Source: Leptothrix discophora
Lineage (GTDB): Bacteria > Pseudomonadota > Gammaproteobacteria > Burkholderiales > Burkholderiaceae_C
Assembly: GCF_030705305.1 (NCBI RefSeq)
Contig: NZ_JAUZEE010000002.1
Coordinates: 214,374-278,373 of the forward strand
Direction of reading: 5' to 3'
Length of the DNA: 64,000 nt
This document shows, one piece after another, positions 9,134 to 18,683 of this stretch; position 1 is the stretch's first letter; each line of letters opens with the position of its first letter. The notes below the pieces were generated by a model. That model did not search any database, was not told where the DNA came from, and was given only the letters and a program-made list of their open reading frames with translations. The translations under genes were made by a program, and so were the position numbers.

Positions 9134-10293
9134 GCGTGGGCCTCGGTCGGGGCGTCGTTGCGCGCGGCCGGCGTGGCCGTCGCGGCCGTCGCGACGGCTT
9201 CCTGGCGGGCAATGCCCTCGACGATCTGGTCGATGATGCGGGTCACGCGCAAGATCTGCGCGGCCGGCAGCGGGGCCGGGCCCTTGGCCTCGACGGCGTC
9301 GTAGTAGCGCGCGAGCAGCTCGCGCATGCACTGGAAGTAGTGGTACTCGTGGCGGCGGAAGCGGCCCAGGTTGCGCCACCCGTTGCCGGCGAACTGCCGC
9401 GCCTGCACCCAGGCCGGGAACAGCCGGCCGAGCGCGCTCGGCTGCGACCAGCGCGCGGTGCGCACCAGCGTGCGGGTGGTGTAGTCCAGCTCCAGCGAGT
9501 CCTGCGTGCCGATCACGCGCAGCTGGTGCTGCACCGGCCGGCCATGCGCGCTGACGTTGCCGGTCACGGTGATGCGGCCGCTGCGCAGGATGAAGCGCAG
9601 CTCGTCGGGCATCGCGTCGACGATGGCCGAGCCGGTCGGGCCTCGGCGGCGGAAGGCCAGCACCTGGGTCTCGATCTCGTCGCCCAGGAAGGGCACGACC
9701 TTGGCGAGCACGTGGTCGAGCACGTTGTGGAACAGCTTGCCGGGCAGGCGGTGGACCCAGTGGTTCGGGTCCGACATGACGGCCAGGCCGTAGTCGCCGG
9801 CCAGGTTGTAGCCATAGCTGGTGTCGAGGTGGACGATCTCGCCGAGCTGGCCGCCGGCGACCCACTGCGCCAGCTCCAGGCCCGGGGGCTCGTAGTTGTA
9901 GAGGTAGTTGACGCCGACCTGCCGGCCGGCCCGCTCGGCCAGCGCGACGATCTCGCGCGACTGGGCCTCGGTCAGCGCGAACGGCTTTTCCATGAAGACG
10001 TGGCAGCCGGCGTTGAAGCACAGCTCGGCCAGGAAGCGGTGCGAATCCGGCGGCGTGGCGATGTGGACCACGTCGGGGCGGCATTCGGCCAGCATCGCGG
10101 CGGCATCGGTGTACTGGCCGGGGATGCCCATCCGCACGGCCAGCTGCTCGGCCATCAGCGGCTCGCGGTCGCACACCGCGACCACCTCGCCGCGGCCGGT
10201 GGCGCGGATCTGTTCGACATGGCCGTCGGCGATCTTGCCGCAGCCGATGATGGCGATCTTGAGTCGGGGTGGGGCGTGGGGGGTGGTGGTCAT
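9130..10293 (-). CDS. Gfo/Idh/MocA-family sugar oxidoreductase
   Basis: 387 residues. An N-terminal NAD(P)-binding domain shows IAIIGCGKIADGH, and MEKPFAL is the EKP signature that places the lysine near the substrate. The C-terminal alpha/beta domain follows. Members of this family oxidise or reduce the ring of nucleotide sugars, for example to keto-sugars. The downstream epimerase overlaps by 4 bases, so the two probably work in sequence on a precursor of the exopolysaccharide. ATG 10293 is chosen because it starts just before the Rossmann strand. An upstream in-frame extension is proline-rich and unlikely. Confidence 0.87.
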   Translation of the reverse strand: MTTTPHAPPRLKIAIIGCGKIADGHVEQIRATGRGEVVAVCDREPLMAEQLAVRMGIPGQYTDAAAMLAECRPDVVHIATPPDSHRFLAELCFNAGCHVFMEKPFALTEAQSREIVALAERAGRQVGVNYLYNYEPPGLELAQWVAGGQLGEIVHLDTSYGYNLAGDYGLAVMSDPNHWVHRLPGKLFHNVLDHVLAKVVPFLGDEIETQVLAFRRRGPTGSAIVDAMPDELRFILRSGRITVTGNVSAHGRPVQHQLRVIGTQDSLELDYTTRTLVRTARWSQPSALGRLFPAWVQARQFAGNGWRNLGRFRRHEYHYFQCMRELLARYYDAVEAKGPAPLPAAQILRVTRIIDQIVEGIARQEAVATAATATPAARNDAPTEAHA

Positions 10294-10343
10294 CGGGGGC
10301 CGGGAAGAGGGTGGGGGCACGGGCGCGTCGGGACGCCGGGACG

Positions 10344-11486
10344 TCAGGTCTTGTCCCAGGTCGCGCGGGTCTGGCCGGCGAGGTGTCGCCACAGTCCCCA
10401 GACGGCGGCGAGGTTGAGCTGCGTGAAGACGGTGGCCAGGCTCACCAGGCGCAGCTTGCGCAGCCCCGGCGAGAGGCTGCCGGCCAGCGCGGCCAGGTAG
10501 AAGGCGGCCTGCAGCACGAAGGCCAGGGCATGGAAGGGCGAACCGTCCGCCGCCAGCCCGGCCGAGGCGAGCAGCGTCGCCAGCAGGAACCAGGGCGCCA
10601 GCAGCCGCATCACCTTGTGCGAGATGAACTGCAGCCAGACGCGGTTGCGGCGCGGGTCGAACAGCCAGCCCATGCGCGCGAAGGCCTGGTAGTTGCCGCT
10701 GAGCGTGCGGATCTTGCGGGTGCGCTCGCCGGCGATCTCGGCCTGCAGCTCGTCGTAGACCGGCACGCCGTCGTGCAGCAGCACGCGCTGGCCCTGCCGC
10801 ACGATCTCCATCGGCACGAAGAAGTCGTCGAGGATGAAGTCTTCCGGGATCGGACGGAACAGCTCGGTGCGCAGCGCGTAGCAGGCGCCGGTCGTGCCCA
10901 CGGTCGAGTCGATGCGGCTCTCGGCCTTGCGGATGGCCCGTTCGTAGCGCCAGTACAGGCCGACGCTGGCGGCGGTGCGGCTGCCGGGTTCGAGGTGCGT
11001 CAGCTCGCCCGAGCAGGCGCCCACGCCGGGCTGCTGCAGCGTGCGCACGAGCTGGCGCAGGGCATCCGGGTCGGTGCGCTGGCGCACGTCCATCAGCAGG
11101 GTGACGGGGCTGCGCACGCGCGCCATGGCGGTGTTGATCGCATGCGGCTTGCCGCGCCGCTGCGGCAGCGCGATCAGCTCGATGCCCGGTTCATCGGCGT
11201 AGCGCGCGACGGTGTCGTCGGTCGAGCCGTCGGAGACCAGGATGATGTGCAGCCGATCGGCCGGGTAGTCGAGCGCGCGCAGGTTGGCCAGCTTGGCCGC
11301 GATGCGCGCCGATTCGTTGTAGACCGAGATCACCACCGTCACGGCCGGCAGGTCGAGGTCCGAGGTGACGACCGACAGGCGGTCCAGCGGATCGGGCCGG
11401 CGACGCGCCAGCAGGGCCACCAGCGCCGGGTAGATCACGTAGACGTAGGCGATGGCCAGCGCCGACAGCCAGAACAGGGTGACCAT
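10344..11486 (-). CDS. Membrane glycosyltransferase family 2
   Basis: 380 residues. A transmembrane helix at about 3-25 is followed by a GT-A domain with VTVVISVYNESARIA, LVSDGSTDDT (nucleotide-binding DGS) and RKIRTLSGNYQA in the acceptor region. Two or three C-terminal membrane helices lie at about 290-375. This layout is that of processive or lipid-acceptor GT2 enzymes such as hyaluronan/cellulose-synthase-like proteins. The usual DxD is not obvious (LLMDVRQRTD). The start codon touches the stop of the 11486-12688 gene by one base (TGATG), indicating coupling. It likely extends the repeat unit at the cytoplasmic face of the inner membrane. Confidence 0.85.
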   Translation of the reverse strand: MVTLFWLSALAIAYVYVIYPALVALLARRRPDPLDRLSVVTSDLDLPAVTVVISVYNESARIAAKLANLRALDYPADRLHIILVSDGSTDDTVARYADEPGIELIALPQRRGKPHAINTAMARVRSPVTLLMDVRQRTDPDALRQLVRTLQQPGVGACSGELTHLEPGSRTAASVGLYWRYERAIRKAESRIDSTVGTTGACYALRTELFRPIPEDFILDDFFVPMEIVRQGQRVLLHDGVPVYDELQAEIAGERTRKIRTLSGNYQAFARMGWLFDPRRNRVWLQFISHKVMRLLAPWFLLATLLASAGLAADGSPFHALAFVLQAAFYLAALAGSLSPGLRKLRLVSLATVFTQLNLAAVWGLWRHLAGQTRATWDKT

Positions 11487-12688
11487 CAGGCCACCTTGGC
11501 GTACGAGCCTTCGTCCGGGTGGACGCGGTAGGCCGGGCGCTGGATCAGCAGGTCGCGGTACTGGCCGGGCGATCCGCCCAGGCCGGCCTCGGCAGCCTTG
11601 GCGATGTTGTACATCTCGCGGGCGCTGACGAAGTGCGTCTGCCACTCGCGGCCGTCGTTGTACTTGGACAGCAGGTGCTCGAAGGCGCGCCGCATCGGCG
11701 TGCCCAGCAGCGTGTCGGTGTCGCGTTCCTGGGTGCCGTGGGTGTGGATCTTCACGAAGACCCATTCCGGCTTGCCCTCGACGTGCACGCCGGTCTCGAT
11801 CCACTGGTCGACCCGCTCGGGCGTCGGCGGCGAGCTGGTGCGCACGTCGCCGTTCTCGATGCGCGGGATCAGGCCGAACTTGCGGTTGCGCCACATGAAG
11901 CCCAGCGGGCCCTGGATCAGCATCAGGTCGCCCTCGGCCTGGCCACCGACCTTCACGCGCTGGCCGGTGTCGTGCGACTTGCAGTGGTGCGGGTCGTCGG
12001 TGGCGTAGTAGATGCTGTTGATGGTCGAGGTCTGGCAGGGGTCCGGCGCGGCCGGCAGCGTGTAGTCGACGTAGCAGCCTTCCTCGCGCAGCACGATCAG
12101 CTCGTTGTCGACGCCGCAGCCCACGCCGTCCGGATGGGCGTTGTCGAGCGCCCAGTTGCCGTGGATGAAGGCCCATTGCGGCAGGCCGGTCTTCGGATCG
12201 ACCGGCAGCGCGTCATGGCGGTCCACCAGCGTGCGGGTGAAGGAGCGCAGCTTGTCGCGCAGGCCGGCCTCGGTGTCCTTGTCGTGGTGCAGGTGGATCT
12301 CGATCTCGCCCAGGCCCATGCGGCACAGCGCGACGAGCTTGTCGAGGTGCTCCGGGCGGTACTCCTCGCCGGGGTAGAAGTAGCTGTGGATGGGCTGGCG
12401 GCCGTCGGCGTCGCGCAGGCCCTCGCACAGCTTCGGGTAGTCGTCCACCCAGCGTTGCACGCGCTGGCATTCGACCTCGTAGCTCGGCTGCTTCCACTGC
12501 GGCTCGTAGTGGTCGACGAAGCAGAAGATGACGTGCTTCGTGGTGCCGGCCGGCACCGGCTGCTTCGCGCGCCAGTCCTGGCGCAGGTACGCGCGCAGCC
12601 AGAGGTGGATGTTGCGCTGTCGCACGAACAGCACGAGGACGACGATCGCGGCCAGCAGGATGCCGACGAGGGCGAGCAGGAAGCTCAT
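11486..12688 (-). CDS. Membrane-anchored polysaccharide deacetylase-like protein
   Basis: 400 residues with an N-terminal membrane helix (about 4-24). The remainder has features of the NodB/carbohydrate esterase 4 barrel: an early Asp-His in FCFVDHYEP, a His cluster in EIEIHLHHD, and later FIHGNWALD and IHTHG. The canonical TFDDG is missing, so the family membership is a resemblance rather than a certainty. It is the first gene of a coupled pair with the GT2 enzyme. It may remove acetyl groups from amino sugars of the exopolysaccharide in the periplasm; that role is inferred. Confidence 0.6.
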   Translation of the reverse strand: MSFLLALVGILLAAIVVLVLFVRQRNIHLWLRAYLRQDWRAKQPVPAGTTKHVIFCFVDHYEPQWKQPSYEVECQRVQRWVDDYPKLCEGLRDADGRQPIHSYFYPGEEYRPEHLDKLVALCRMGLGEIEIHLHHDKDTEAGLRDKLRSFTRTLVDRHDALPVDPKTGLPQWAFIHGNWALDNAHPDGVGCGVDNELIVLREEGCYVDYTLPAAPDPCQTSTINSIYYATDDPHHCKSHDTGQRVKVGGQAEGDLMLIQGPLGFMWRNRKFGLIPRIENGDVRTSSPPTPERVDQWIETGVHVEGKPEWVFVKIHTHGTQERDTDTLLGTPMRRAFEHLLSKYNDGREWQTHFVSAREMYNIAKAAEAGLGGSPGQYRDLLIQRPAYRVHPDEGSYAKVA

Positions 12689-12910
12689 GGGTGGCGTGGT
12701 GGGTTGTGTTCGGTGAGCCAGGGCCCGAGCGGTCGGGCTGCAGGGCCGTTCCGAGGGTCGGGACGCGGGTCGTGTTCGGGTTGGGTTCCCCGGTCGCGGG
12801 ACTCTAGCATCGGGTTTTCCCGGCGAGCCGAGGCCTCTTGCGGGCGACCGGATGTGGCCGGCGCCTCTGCGCAGAAGTGCGCGTGAAAAACGCCGGAAAC
12901 CTGCGATGGA

Positions 12911-14101
12911 TCAAGCGTGGACCGCCGCCCGGCGCTGCGCGACGACGGCCTCGCAGACCTTCAGCGTGTCGGCGGCCACGTCGTCCCAGGTGCGCCGGAT
13001 GCGCGCGGCGATGGCCTGCTGGTCCCACTGGCGGGCCAGCACGCCGGCCAGCGCCTCGGTCAGCGCGGCGGTGTCGCGGGCGGGGATGAGCACGCCGTTG
13101 TGCGCATCGAGGATCTCGCGCATGCCGCCCACGTCGGTGCCGACCACCGGCCGCCCGCAGGCGACCGCCTCGACCACCACGTTGGGATAGCCCTCGCTCC
13201 AGCTCGGCAGGGTCAGCGTGTCGGCCGCGTTGATCCATTCGGCGACCTGCTCGGGCGGCAGCCCGCCGGGCAGGTGGACCCGGTCGGTCAGGCCGGTGGC
13301 GCGCACCAGGTCCATCAGCTGGGCCTTCATCGTGCCGTCGCCCACCAGCGCCAGGCAGACGCGCGGGTCACGCTGGGCCAGCGTCGTGAAGGCATCGACC
13401 AGCTCGCGCATGCCCTTGGCCTCGACGAAGCGGCCGACGTAGACGATCAGCTTCTCGTCGGCCTTCACGCCCAGCTTGCGGCGCAGCGTGGCCTGGTCCA
13501 TCGGCCGGAACACGGCGGTGTTGAAGCCGTTGACGACGGTGTGGACCCGCTCCGGCGCGGCGCCGTAGTGCGCGATGGCGTAGCCGCGCATCGCCTCGCT
13601 GACGGTCACCAGCGCATCGGCGCCCTCGATGGCGCGGCGGGTCATGCGCGCGTTCAGGCCGTCGCGCACGTGGATGTCCGAGCCGAGCGCGCCGATCACG
13701 CAGGGGATGTCCAGCTGGCGCGCGGTGCGCAGCGCGGCATAGCCGTCCGGGTAGACCCAGTAGCCGAGCATCACGTCCGGCTGGAAGCGGCGCGCCCGCG
13801 GCGTCAGCGCCCAGCTCGCCAGGTGGCCGTTCAGGCCGCGGGTGAGCACCGGCAGCGCCGGGTAGGCGTAGTGCTCGACGTCGCAGCCGTCGAGCGTGTA
13901 GTCGGGGCCGACCTCGCCGTAGATGAAGCTGCGCGAGGTCAGCCCCGGCAGGCGCGGGTAGCGCAGGGTCTGGAAGAAGGTCCGCACCGTCGCGAGCCGA
14001 CCCAGCGAACGCGCCGTCTCGTGGATGTAGCGCCCGCGCGTCTGGTCGAACGGGACCGGCAGCATGGGGGTGACGATGGCGATGCGCAGGGGAGCGTTCA
14101 T
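12911..14101 (-). CDS. Glycosyltransferase family 4
   Basis: 396 residues, GT-B fold. The N-terminus RIAIVTPMLPVPFDQTRGRYI is typical of GT4, and GALGSDIHVRD lies in the acceptor-side domain. The C-terminal donor site has VYVGRFVEAKGM, SWSEGYPNVVVEA and VGTDVGGMREI. The acidic E of SEGYPNVVVEA is the usual sugar-contacting residue. It follows the O-antigen-type polymerase gene with 20 bases between them, so both are likely co-transcribed. The sugar donor is unknown. Confidence 0.88.
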   Translation of the reverse strand: MNAPLRIAIVTPMLPVPFDQTRGRYIHETARSLGRLATVRTFFQTLRYPRLPGLTSRSFIYGEVGPDYTLDGCDVEHYAYPALPVLTRGLNGHLASWALTPRARRFQPDVMLGYWVYPDGYAALRTARQLDIPCVIGALGSDIHVRDGLNARMTRRAIEGADALVTVSEAMRGYAIAHYGAAPERVHTVVNGFNTAVFRPMDQATLRRKLGVKADEKLIVYVGRFVEAKGMRELVDAFTTLAQRDPRVCLALVGDGTMKAQLMDLVRATGLTDRVHLPGGLPPEQVAEWINAADTLTLPSWSEGYPNVVVEAVACGRPVVGTDVGGMREILDAHNGVLIPARDTAALTEALAGVLARQWDQQAIAARIRRTWDDVAADTLKVCEAVVAQRRAAVHA

Positions 14102-14121
14102 GGGCAGCAGGGGGCGGCGGC

Positions 14122-15540
14122 TCAGAGCCGGTGGACAACGATGAAGCCGTAGACGGCCAGCACGGTGGTGATGACCATGACGAAGGTGTCGCGTCGCCAG
14201 GGCGGTGTCTCGGTCAGCAGGCCGGCACCCGGGTCGGGCGCGGGGCCGAAGGTCACGGCGCGGGTCGGCGCGGCGGCCGGCAGGCTGGCCCGGGCGATGG
14301 CGTGGTTGGCGATCCAGCTGGCCGAGGTCGCCAGGCCGAGCAGGAAGAACAGCGTCGGCGAATAGGTGCGCGACAGGAACCAGGCACAGGCGAGGAAGCC
14401 GACCAGCGCGGTGCGCATGTGGAGCGCCCAGCGGTGCTCGTCGGACGTCGCCGGCAGGTCCTTCACACCACGGCCGAGGTCCTTGAAGTTCAGCACGATC
14501 AGCGACAGCCAGAAGAAGTAGCCCACCAGCCCCAGCTCGGCGAAGGCGAGCACGTAGGAGTTGTGGGCGGTCAGGTAGTGGTGATCGGTGAAGTTGCCGA
14601 AGCCGGCACCCGAGAGCGGGTGCTCGCGCAGGAGCTGCAGGCCGACATGCCAGGACTCGATGCGCTCCTCGGCCGAACGCTCCTTCGACGAGAAGCCGCG
14701 CCCGCCGGTGGCCAGGCTGCCGGCGGCCGCGATCGCCACCAGCACGCCGCCGATCAACAGCGTGCGGGTGCGTCCATAGCGGTGCGCGAAACCCGCCATC
14801 ACCATCGCGCCGACGCCGACGATCGCGCCGCGCGACTGGGTCAGGTACATGGCATAGCCCAGCAGGGCACCGGGCGCCAGCACCATCAGCGTGTTGCGCA
14901 GCCAGGCGCCGCGACGCCAGAAGGCCAGCAGCAGCGGCAGCAGCATCACCATGGCCTGGGCGAAGTCGTTCGGATCGTTGAGGAAGCCCGCGCCGCGGAT
15001 GCGCCAGAGGTACCAGCCGGAGGTGTCCTTGGCCGGCACGATCTCGGACTTGACCACCTCGCTGAGGTCCTGTCCGTCGGCCTCGGCCTGCTCCAGCGCG
15101 GGGGTGATCTGGCTGACCACCAGCAGCGGCGCATTCACGCCGGTCCGGTAGGCCTGGATGCTGACCGCGCCCGCGCCGACCATGGCCAGCGCCAGGACGA
15201 TCACCGACGCCTTCAGCCGCCCGAGGGTCGTGACGTTGAGGATGACCAGCACGAACAGCATCAGCGACGGGCTGAAGGTCGACAGCGAGGCCATCGCGCC
15301 GCCGGTCCAGCCGATGAAGACCTGCGACAGCGCCACCATCGTGGTCAGGCCCAGCAGCAGGCCCAGGTGCAGCCGGCGGGCGGCCAGTTCGCGGCGCAGC
15401 ACCGACCGGGTCAGGGCGCTCACGAAGGCGATGCCCCAGATGAGCATCATCGGGCGGTACTCGCCCAGCTCGGGCGCGTACAGCTCGATCGGGCGGAAGA
15501 AGCTCATGAAGACGTAGAGCAGGAACAGCGCGAAGCTCAT
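14122..15540 (-). CDS. O-antigen ligase/polymerase-like membrane protein (Wzy type)
   Basis: 472 residues with about ten hydrophobic segments and a large periplasmic loop (about residues 120-185, containing the DTSGWYLWRI region). The loop leads to GAGFGNFTDHHYLTAHNSYV, which matches the Wzy_C/WaaL-type region with the conserved histidine in HNSYV. Enzymes of this family either polymerise undecaprenyl-linked repeats or ligate glycans to protein or lipid. With a flippase and glycosyltransferases next to it, polymerisation of an exopolysaccharide is the likelier role. Exosortase-linked O-glycan ligases look similar, and the PEP-CTERM gene nearby keeps that option open. Confidence 0.8.
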   Translation of the reverse strand: MSFALFLLYVFMSFFRPIELYAPELGEYRPMMLIWGIAFVSALTRSVLRRELAARRLHLGLLLGLTTMVALSQVFIGWTGGAMASLSTFSPSLMLFVLVILNVTTLGRLKASVIVLALAMVGAGAVSIQAYRTGVNAPLLVVSQITPALEQAEADGQDLSEVVKSEIVPAKDTSGWYLWRIRGAGFLNDPNDFAQAMVMLLPLLLAFWRRGAWLRNTLMVLAPGALLGYAMYLTQSRGAIVGVGAMVMAGFAHRYGRTRTLLIGGVLVAIAAAGSLATGGRGFSSKERSAEERIESWHVGLQLLREHPLSGAGFGNFTDHHYLTAHNSYVLAFAELGLVGYFFWLSLIVLNFKDLGRGVKDLPATSDEHRWALHMRTALVGFLACAWFLSRTYSPTLFFLLGLATSASWIANHAIARASLPAAAPTRAVTFGPAPDPGAGLLTETPPWRRDTFVMVITTVLAVYGFIVVHRL

Positions 15541-15801
15541 CGGCGGGGTCTGTGCTTTCCAGTCATGGGGCGGGACGCGGGGATGCGGCAGCGGCGGATG
15601 CTACTGGTGTCGACCCTGGGCTTCGTGAACCCGGTCGGGCAGTGCGTCACGCATCGCCGGACGGCGTGGGGCCGTGGCGGCAGGGGGCCCGCACACGCGG
15701 CCGGAAATCGTCGATCCGACACGCTCGCGCGGTCGACGCCCGATGGGCAGCCCCTACCATCCGGCCGGTTTCAAGACAGCGCCTGACCGAGGAATCCCCG
15801 T

Positions 15802-16998
15802 ATGACGATGAACGCTGCGCCGCTCAAGCGCGTGCTCTACCACCACCGCACCCAGGGCAAGGCCGTGGAAGGCGTCCACATCCGCGGCATCGCCGATGCG
15901 CTGAAGGCCGAGGGCGTGGCCGTGGACGTGATCTCGCTGCCCGGCGCCGATCCGTATTCCAGCCCCAAGGCGATGTCGCCGACCCAGCAGGCGCGGCCCT
16001 GGATGAAGTGGGTCACCAAGCTGCCCGAGCCCTTCTTCGAGCTGGCCGAGCTGGGCTACAACCTCGTCGCCGGCTGGCGCATCCGCAAGTACCTGGCCGA
16101 GCACCGCGACGTCGAGCTGATCTACGAGCGCTACTCGCTGTTCATGTGCGTGACGGTGGCGATCGCCCGCGCCCGCGGCATCCCCATCATCCTGGAGATC
16201 AACGACTCGGCCATGGTCTACCGGGTCCGGCCGCTGTACTTCCTGCGCCTGGCCAAGTGGATCGAGGGCTGGGTGGTGCGCAACGCCACCGGGCTGGTGT
16301 TCGTCTCGGGCGTCTTCCGCGACCGGCTGCTCAAGGCGCACGGCACCATGGCCCCGGCCATCGTGACGCCCAACGCCGCCAACATCGACAAGTTCAGCTT
16401 CACGCAGGAACAGCGCGACCAGGCCCGGGCCCAGTGGAAGGTCGAGGGCCATGTGGTCTGCGGCTACCTCGGTGCCTTCGTGCCCTGGCACGCCATCGAC
16501 CAGTTCGTCTACCGCATTGCCGATCGCCTGAAGGCAGCGCCGCACCTGCGCCTGCTGCTGGTGGGCGACGGCGCGACCTTCGACGCGGTGCGCGCGGCGG
16601 TCGAGCAGAAGGGCCTGACCGACCAGGTCGTGATGACCGGCCGCGTCGCGCATGACCAGGTCCCCGGCCTGCTGGCCGCGATGGACATGGCCGTGCTGCC
16701 CAGCGCGGGCGACTACACCTCGCCGGTCAAGCTGTTCGAGTTCATGGCCTGCGGCATCGCGCCGATCGCGCCGGACTTCGAGCCGATCCAGGAAGTCGTC
16801 GAGGCAGGCCGCACCGGCTGGATGTTCAAGGCCGGCGATCTCGAGCAGGCCGTGGAGATGGTGCTGGCGCACAGCCAGGACGTCGCGACGCTCAAGCAGG
16901 TCGGCGCCGCCGCGCGCCAGTACGTGACCGACAACCGGCAGTGGCGCCACAACATCCTGCAGCTGCTGGCGTTCCGCAAGTCGCTGGTCGGCCACTGA
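15802..16998 (+). CDS. Glycosyltransferase family 4
   Basis: 398 residues of GT-B type. The N-terminal half has HHRTQGKAVEGVHIRGIADAL and IPIILEINDSAMVYR, and the C-terminal half has CGYLGAFVPWHAID, LLLVGDGATFDAV and a donor-site segment around PSAGDYTSPVKLFEFMACG. This last motif (SPxKLFEYMA) is typical of GT4 enzymes that take over common surface sugars. It is plus-strand, opposite to its neighbours, and divergent from the polymerase gene across about 260 bases that should contain two promoters. Start 15802 has GAGGAAT just upstream. Confidence 0.87.
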   Translation: MTMNAAPLKRVLYHHRTQGKAVEGVHIRGIADALKAEGVAVDVISLPGADPYSSPKAMSPTQQARPWMKWVTKLPEPFFELAELGYNLVAGWRIRKYLAEHRDVELIYERYSLFMCVTVAIARARGIPIILEINDSAMVYRVRPLYFLRLAKWIEGWVVRNATGLVFVSGVFRDRLLKAHGTMAPAIVTPNAANIDKFSFTQEQRDQARAQWKVEGHVVCGYLGAFVPWHAIDQFVYRIADRLKAAPHLRLLLVGDGATFDAVRAAVEQKGLTDQVVMTGRVAHDQVPGLLAAMDMAVLPSAGDYTSPVKLFEFMACGIAPIAPDFEPIQEVVEAGRTGWMFKAGDLEQAVEMVLAHSQDVATLKQVGAAARQYVTDNRQWRHNILQLLAFRKSLVGH

Positions 16999-17086
16999 AG
17001 TTGGCCACCCGCTCCCGGCACCACGACCGGGGGCGTGACGAGCCGGCATCGACGGGCGCCCTGGGCGAGCGTCGTCCTTGCAGGTT

Positions 17087-18643
17087 TCAGGCGGCGTAGC
17101 GACGCAGCCCGGCGGTGAGGCGGCCGACCGGGCCGAAGCGGCGGGTCTGCTCGGCCAGGAAGTCCAGGTCCTCGGCGCTCCAGGCCCGCAGCCAGAAGGT
17201 CGCGGCGATGTAGAGGCCGACGAACGCGATGCCGGCGACGAAGGGTGCCAGCAGGCCGTCGACCCAGATCAGCGGCAGGCCGACCAGCCCGGCGGCCAGC
17301 ACGGCGGCGGCGCACAGGCGCAGCATCGGCACGGTGGGCATGGTCATGCCGCCGACCCGCACGGCCACCAGCATCCAGGCCACCTGGATCACCACGGCGC
17401 TGCCGGCGTAGGCCATCAGCGCGCCGTTCAGGCCGTGCACCGGGATCAGCCACCAGGCAGCGGCACCGAACAGCAGCACCGAACCACCGGTCACGGCGGT
17501 GCGCACGCGCTGGCGGTCGGTGGTTGACAGCAGCGTGGCCAGCACGCCGGCCGGCAGCGTCAGGCCACCGAGCACCACCAGCACCTGGAAGGACAGCACC
17601 GCCTCGGCGTACCTCGCGCCGTAGAGCGTCAGCACCAGCGGCGCGGCCCAGAACACGCCCACGCCCGCCAGCAGCAGGCCGAAGGCATGGAAGACGCGCA
17701 CCGCGTTGGCGCTGATGCGCTGGGTGCGTTCCTGGCCGCCCGAGCCAAAGCCGTGCGACATCAGCGGCATCAGCACCGAGTTCAGTCCCGAGGACAGCAG
17801 CTCGATGCCGCCGCGCGTCAGCGACATCGCCACGCTGAAGTAGCCCACCGCGTCCGCGCCGACATGCTCGTTCAGGAAGGGCACCATCATCGACGGCCCG
17901 TAGAGCACGGCCATCAGCGTCAGCAGCGCGGTCCACAGGTAGTGGTTGTTCACGCGGGCGGCCAGCGCCGGATCGAGCGGGGCCGGCGCCACCGGTGATC
18001 GCACCCGCTGCGCCATGCGCGAGAGCAGCAGCGGATGGACCACGCTGCTCAGCACGAACAGCGCGAGATAGGTCTCCAGCGAGGCGTCCACCAGCATCAG
18101 CGCGACCACGCAGGCGGCGTTGACGAGGCTGAGCACCGACATGGTCTTGGCCTCGATGCCGAAGCGGCCGTGGCCCTTGGCCATCGAGATGCCGAACAGG
18201 TACCAGGCCTTGGGCACCGAGGCGCAGGCGACGATCATCCAGACCGTGGACAGCCGGCCTTCCCAGCCGGCCGGGTGCAGCAGCGGCAGGGCCAGCGCGA
18301 GCGCGGCCGCCACCACCACGATCGAGATCCACTGGCGGATCCAGAACCAGCGGTGCAGGCTGTCCACGCCGGCCGGGTCGTTGCGGCCGAGGGTCTCGGA
18401 GACGTAGCGGATCGAGGTGGTCGTCAGCCCGTTGTTCATGAACATGACGACCAGGCCACCCAGCCAGACCAGGTAGGCATAGCGGCCGTAGTCGGCCGGA
18501 CCGAGCGCGCGGGCCACCAGCAGGCTGGCCACCAGACCGGCGGCATAGGCGATGTAGGTCGACCCGGTCACCATCAGCGCGGCCCGCAGGGCGGCGGCCG
18601 CGCCGAAGCCCTTGTGGGTGGTCGAGGGAGGGGAGGTCGTCAT
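17087..18643 (-). CDS. Lipopolysaccharide/polysaccharide flippase (Wzx-like, MATE/PST family)
   Basis: 518 residues with 12 or more hydrophobic segments. The beginning (GSTYIAYAAGLVASLLVARALGPADYG) is the classic polysaccharide-export signature of the Wzx/MOP family, and YVSETLGRND follows in the first loop. It would flip the undecaprenyl-linked repeat unit from the cytoplasmic to the periplasmic side, handing it to the polymerase at 14122. ATG 18643 is preferred over an upstream start at 18697 because it removes a non-conserved leader. An AGGGAGGGGAGG-rich stretch lies within the first codons, so the exact start has some doubt. Confidence 0.88.
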   Translation of the reverse strand: MTTSPPSTTHKGFGAAAALRAALMVTGSTYIAYAAGLVASLLVARALGPADYGRYAYLVWLGGLVVMFMNNGLTTTSIRYVSETLGRNDPAGVDSLHRWFWIRQWISIVVVAAALALALPLLHPAGWEGRLSTVWMIVACASVPKAWYLFGISMAKGHGRFGIEAKTMSVLSLVNAACVVALMLVDASLETYLALFVLSSVVHPLLLSRMAQRVRSPVAPAPLDPALAARVNNHYLWTALLTLMAVLYGPSMMVPFLNEHVGADAVGYFSVAMSLTRGGIELLSSGLNSVLMPLMSHGFGSGGQERTQRISANAVRVFHAFGLLLAGVGVFWAAPLVLTLYGARYAEAVLSFQVLVVLGGLTLPAGVLATLLSTTDRQRVRTAVTGGSVLLFGAAAWWLIPVHGLNGALMAYAGSAVVIQVAWMLVAVRVGGMTMPTVPMLRLCAAAVLAAGLVGLPLIWVDGLLAPFVAGIAFVGLYIAATFWLRAWSAEDLDFLAEQTRRFGPVGRLTAGLRRYAA

Positions 18644-18683
18644 CGCGGCGCCCGGTTTGCTGTCACCCAGGGGCAGGCCGGCA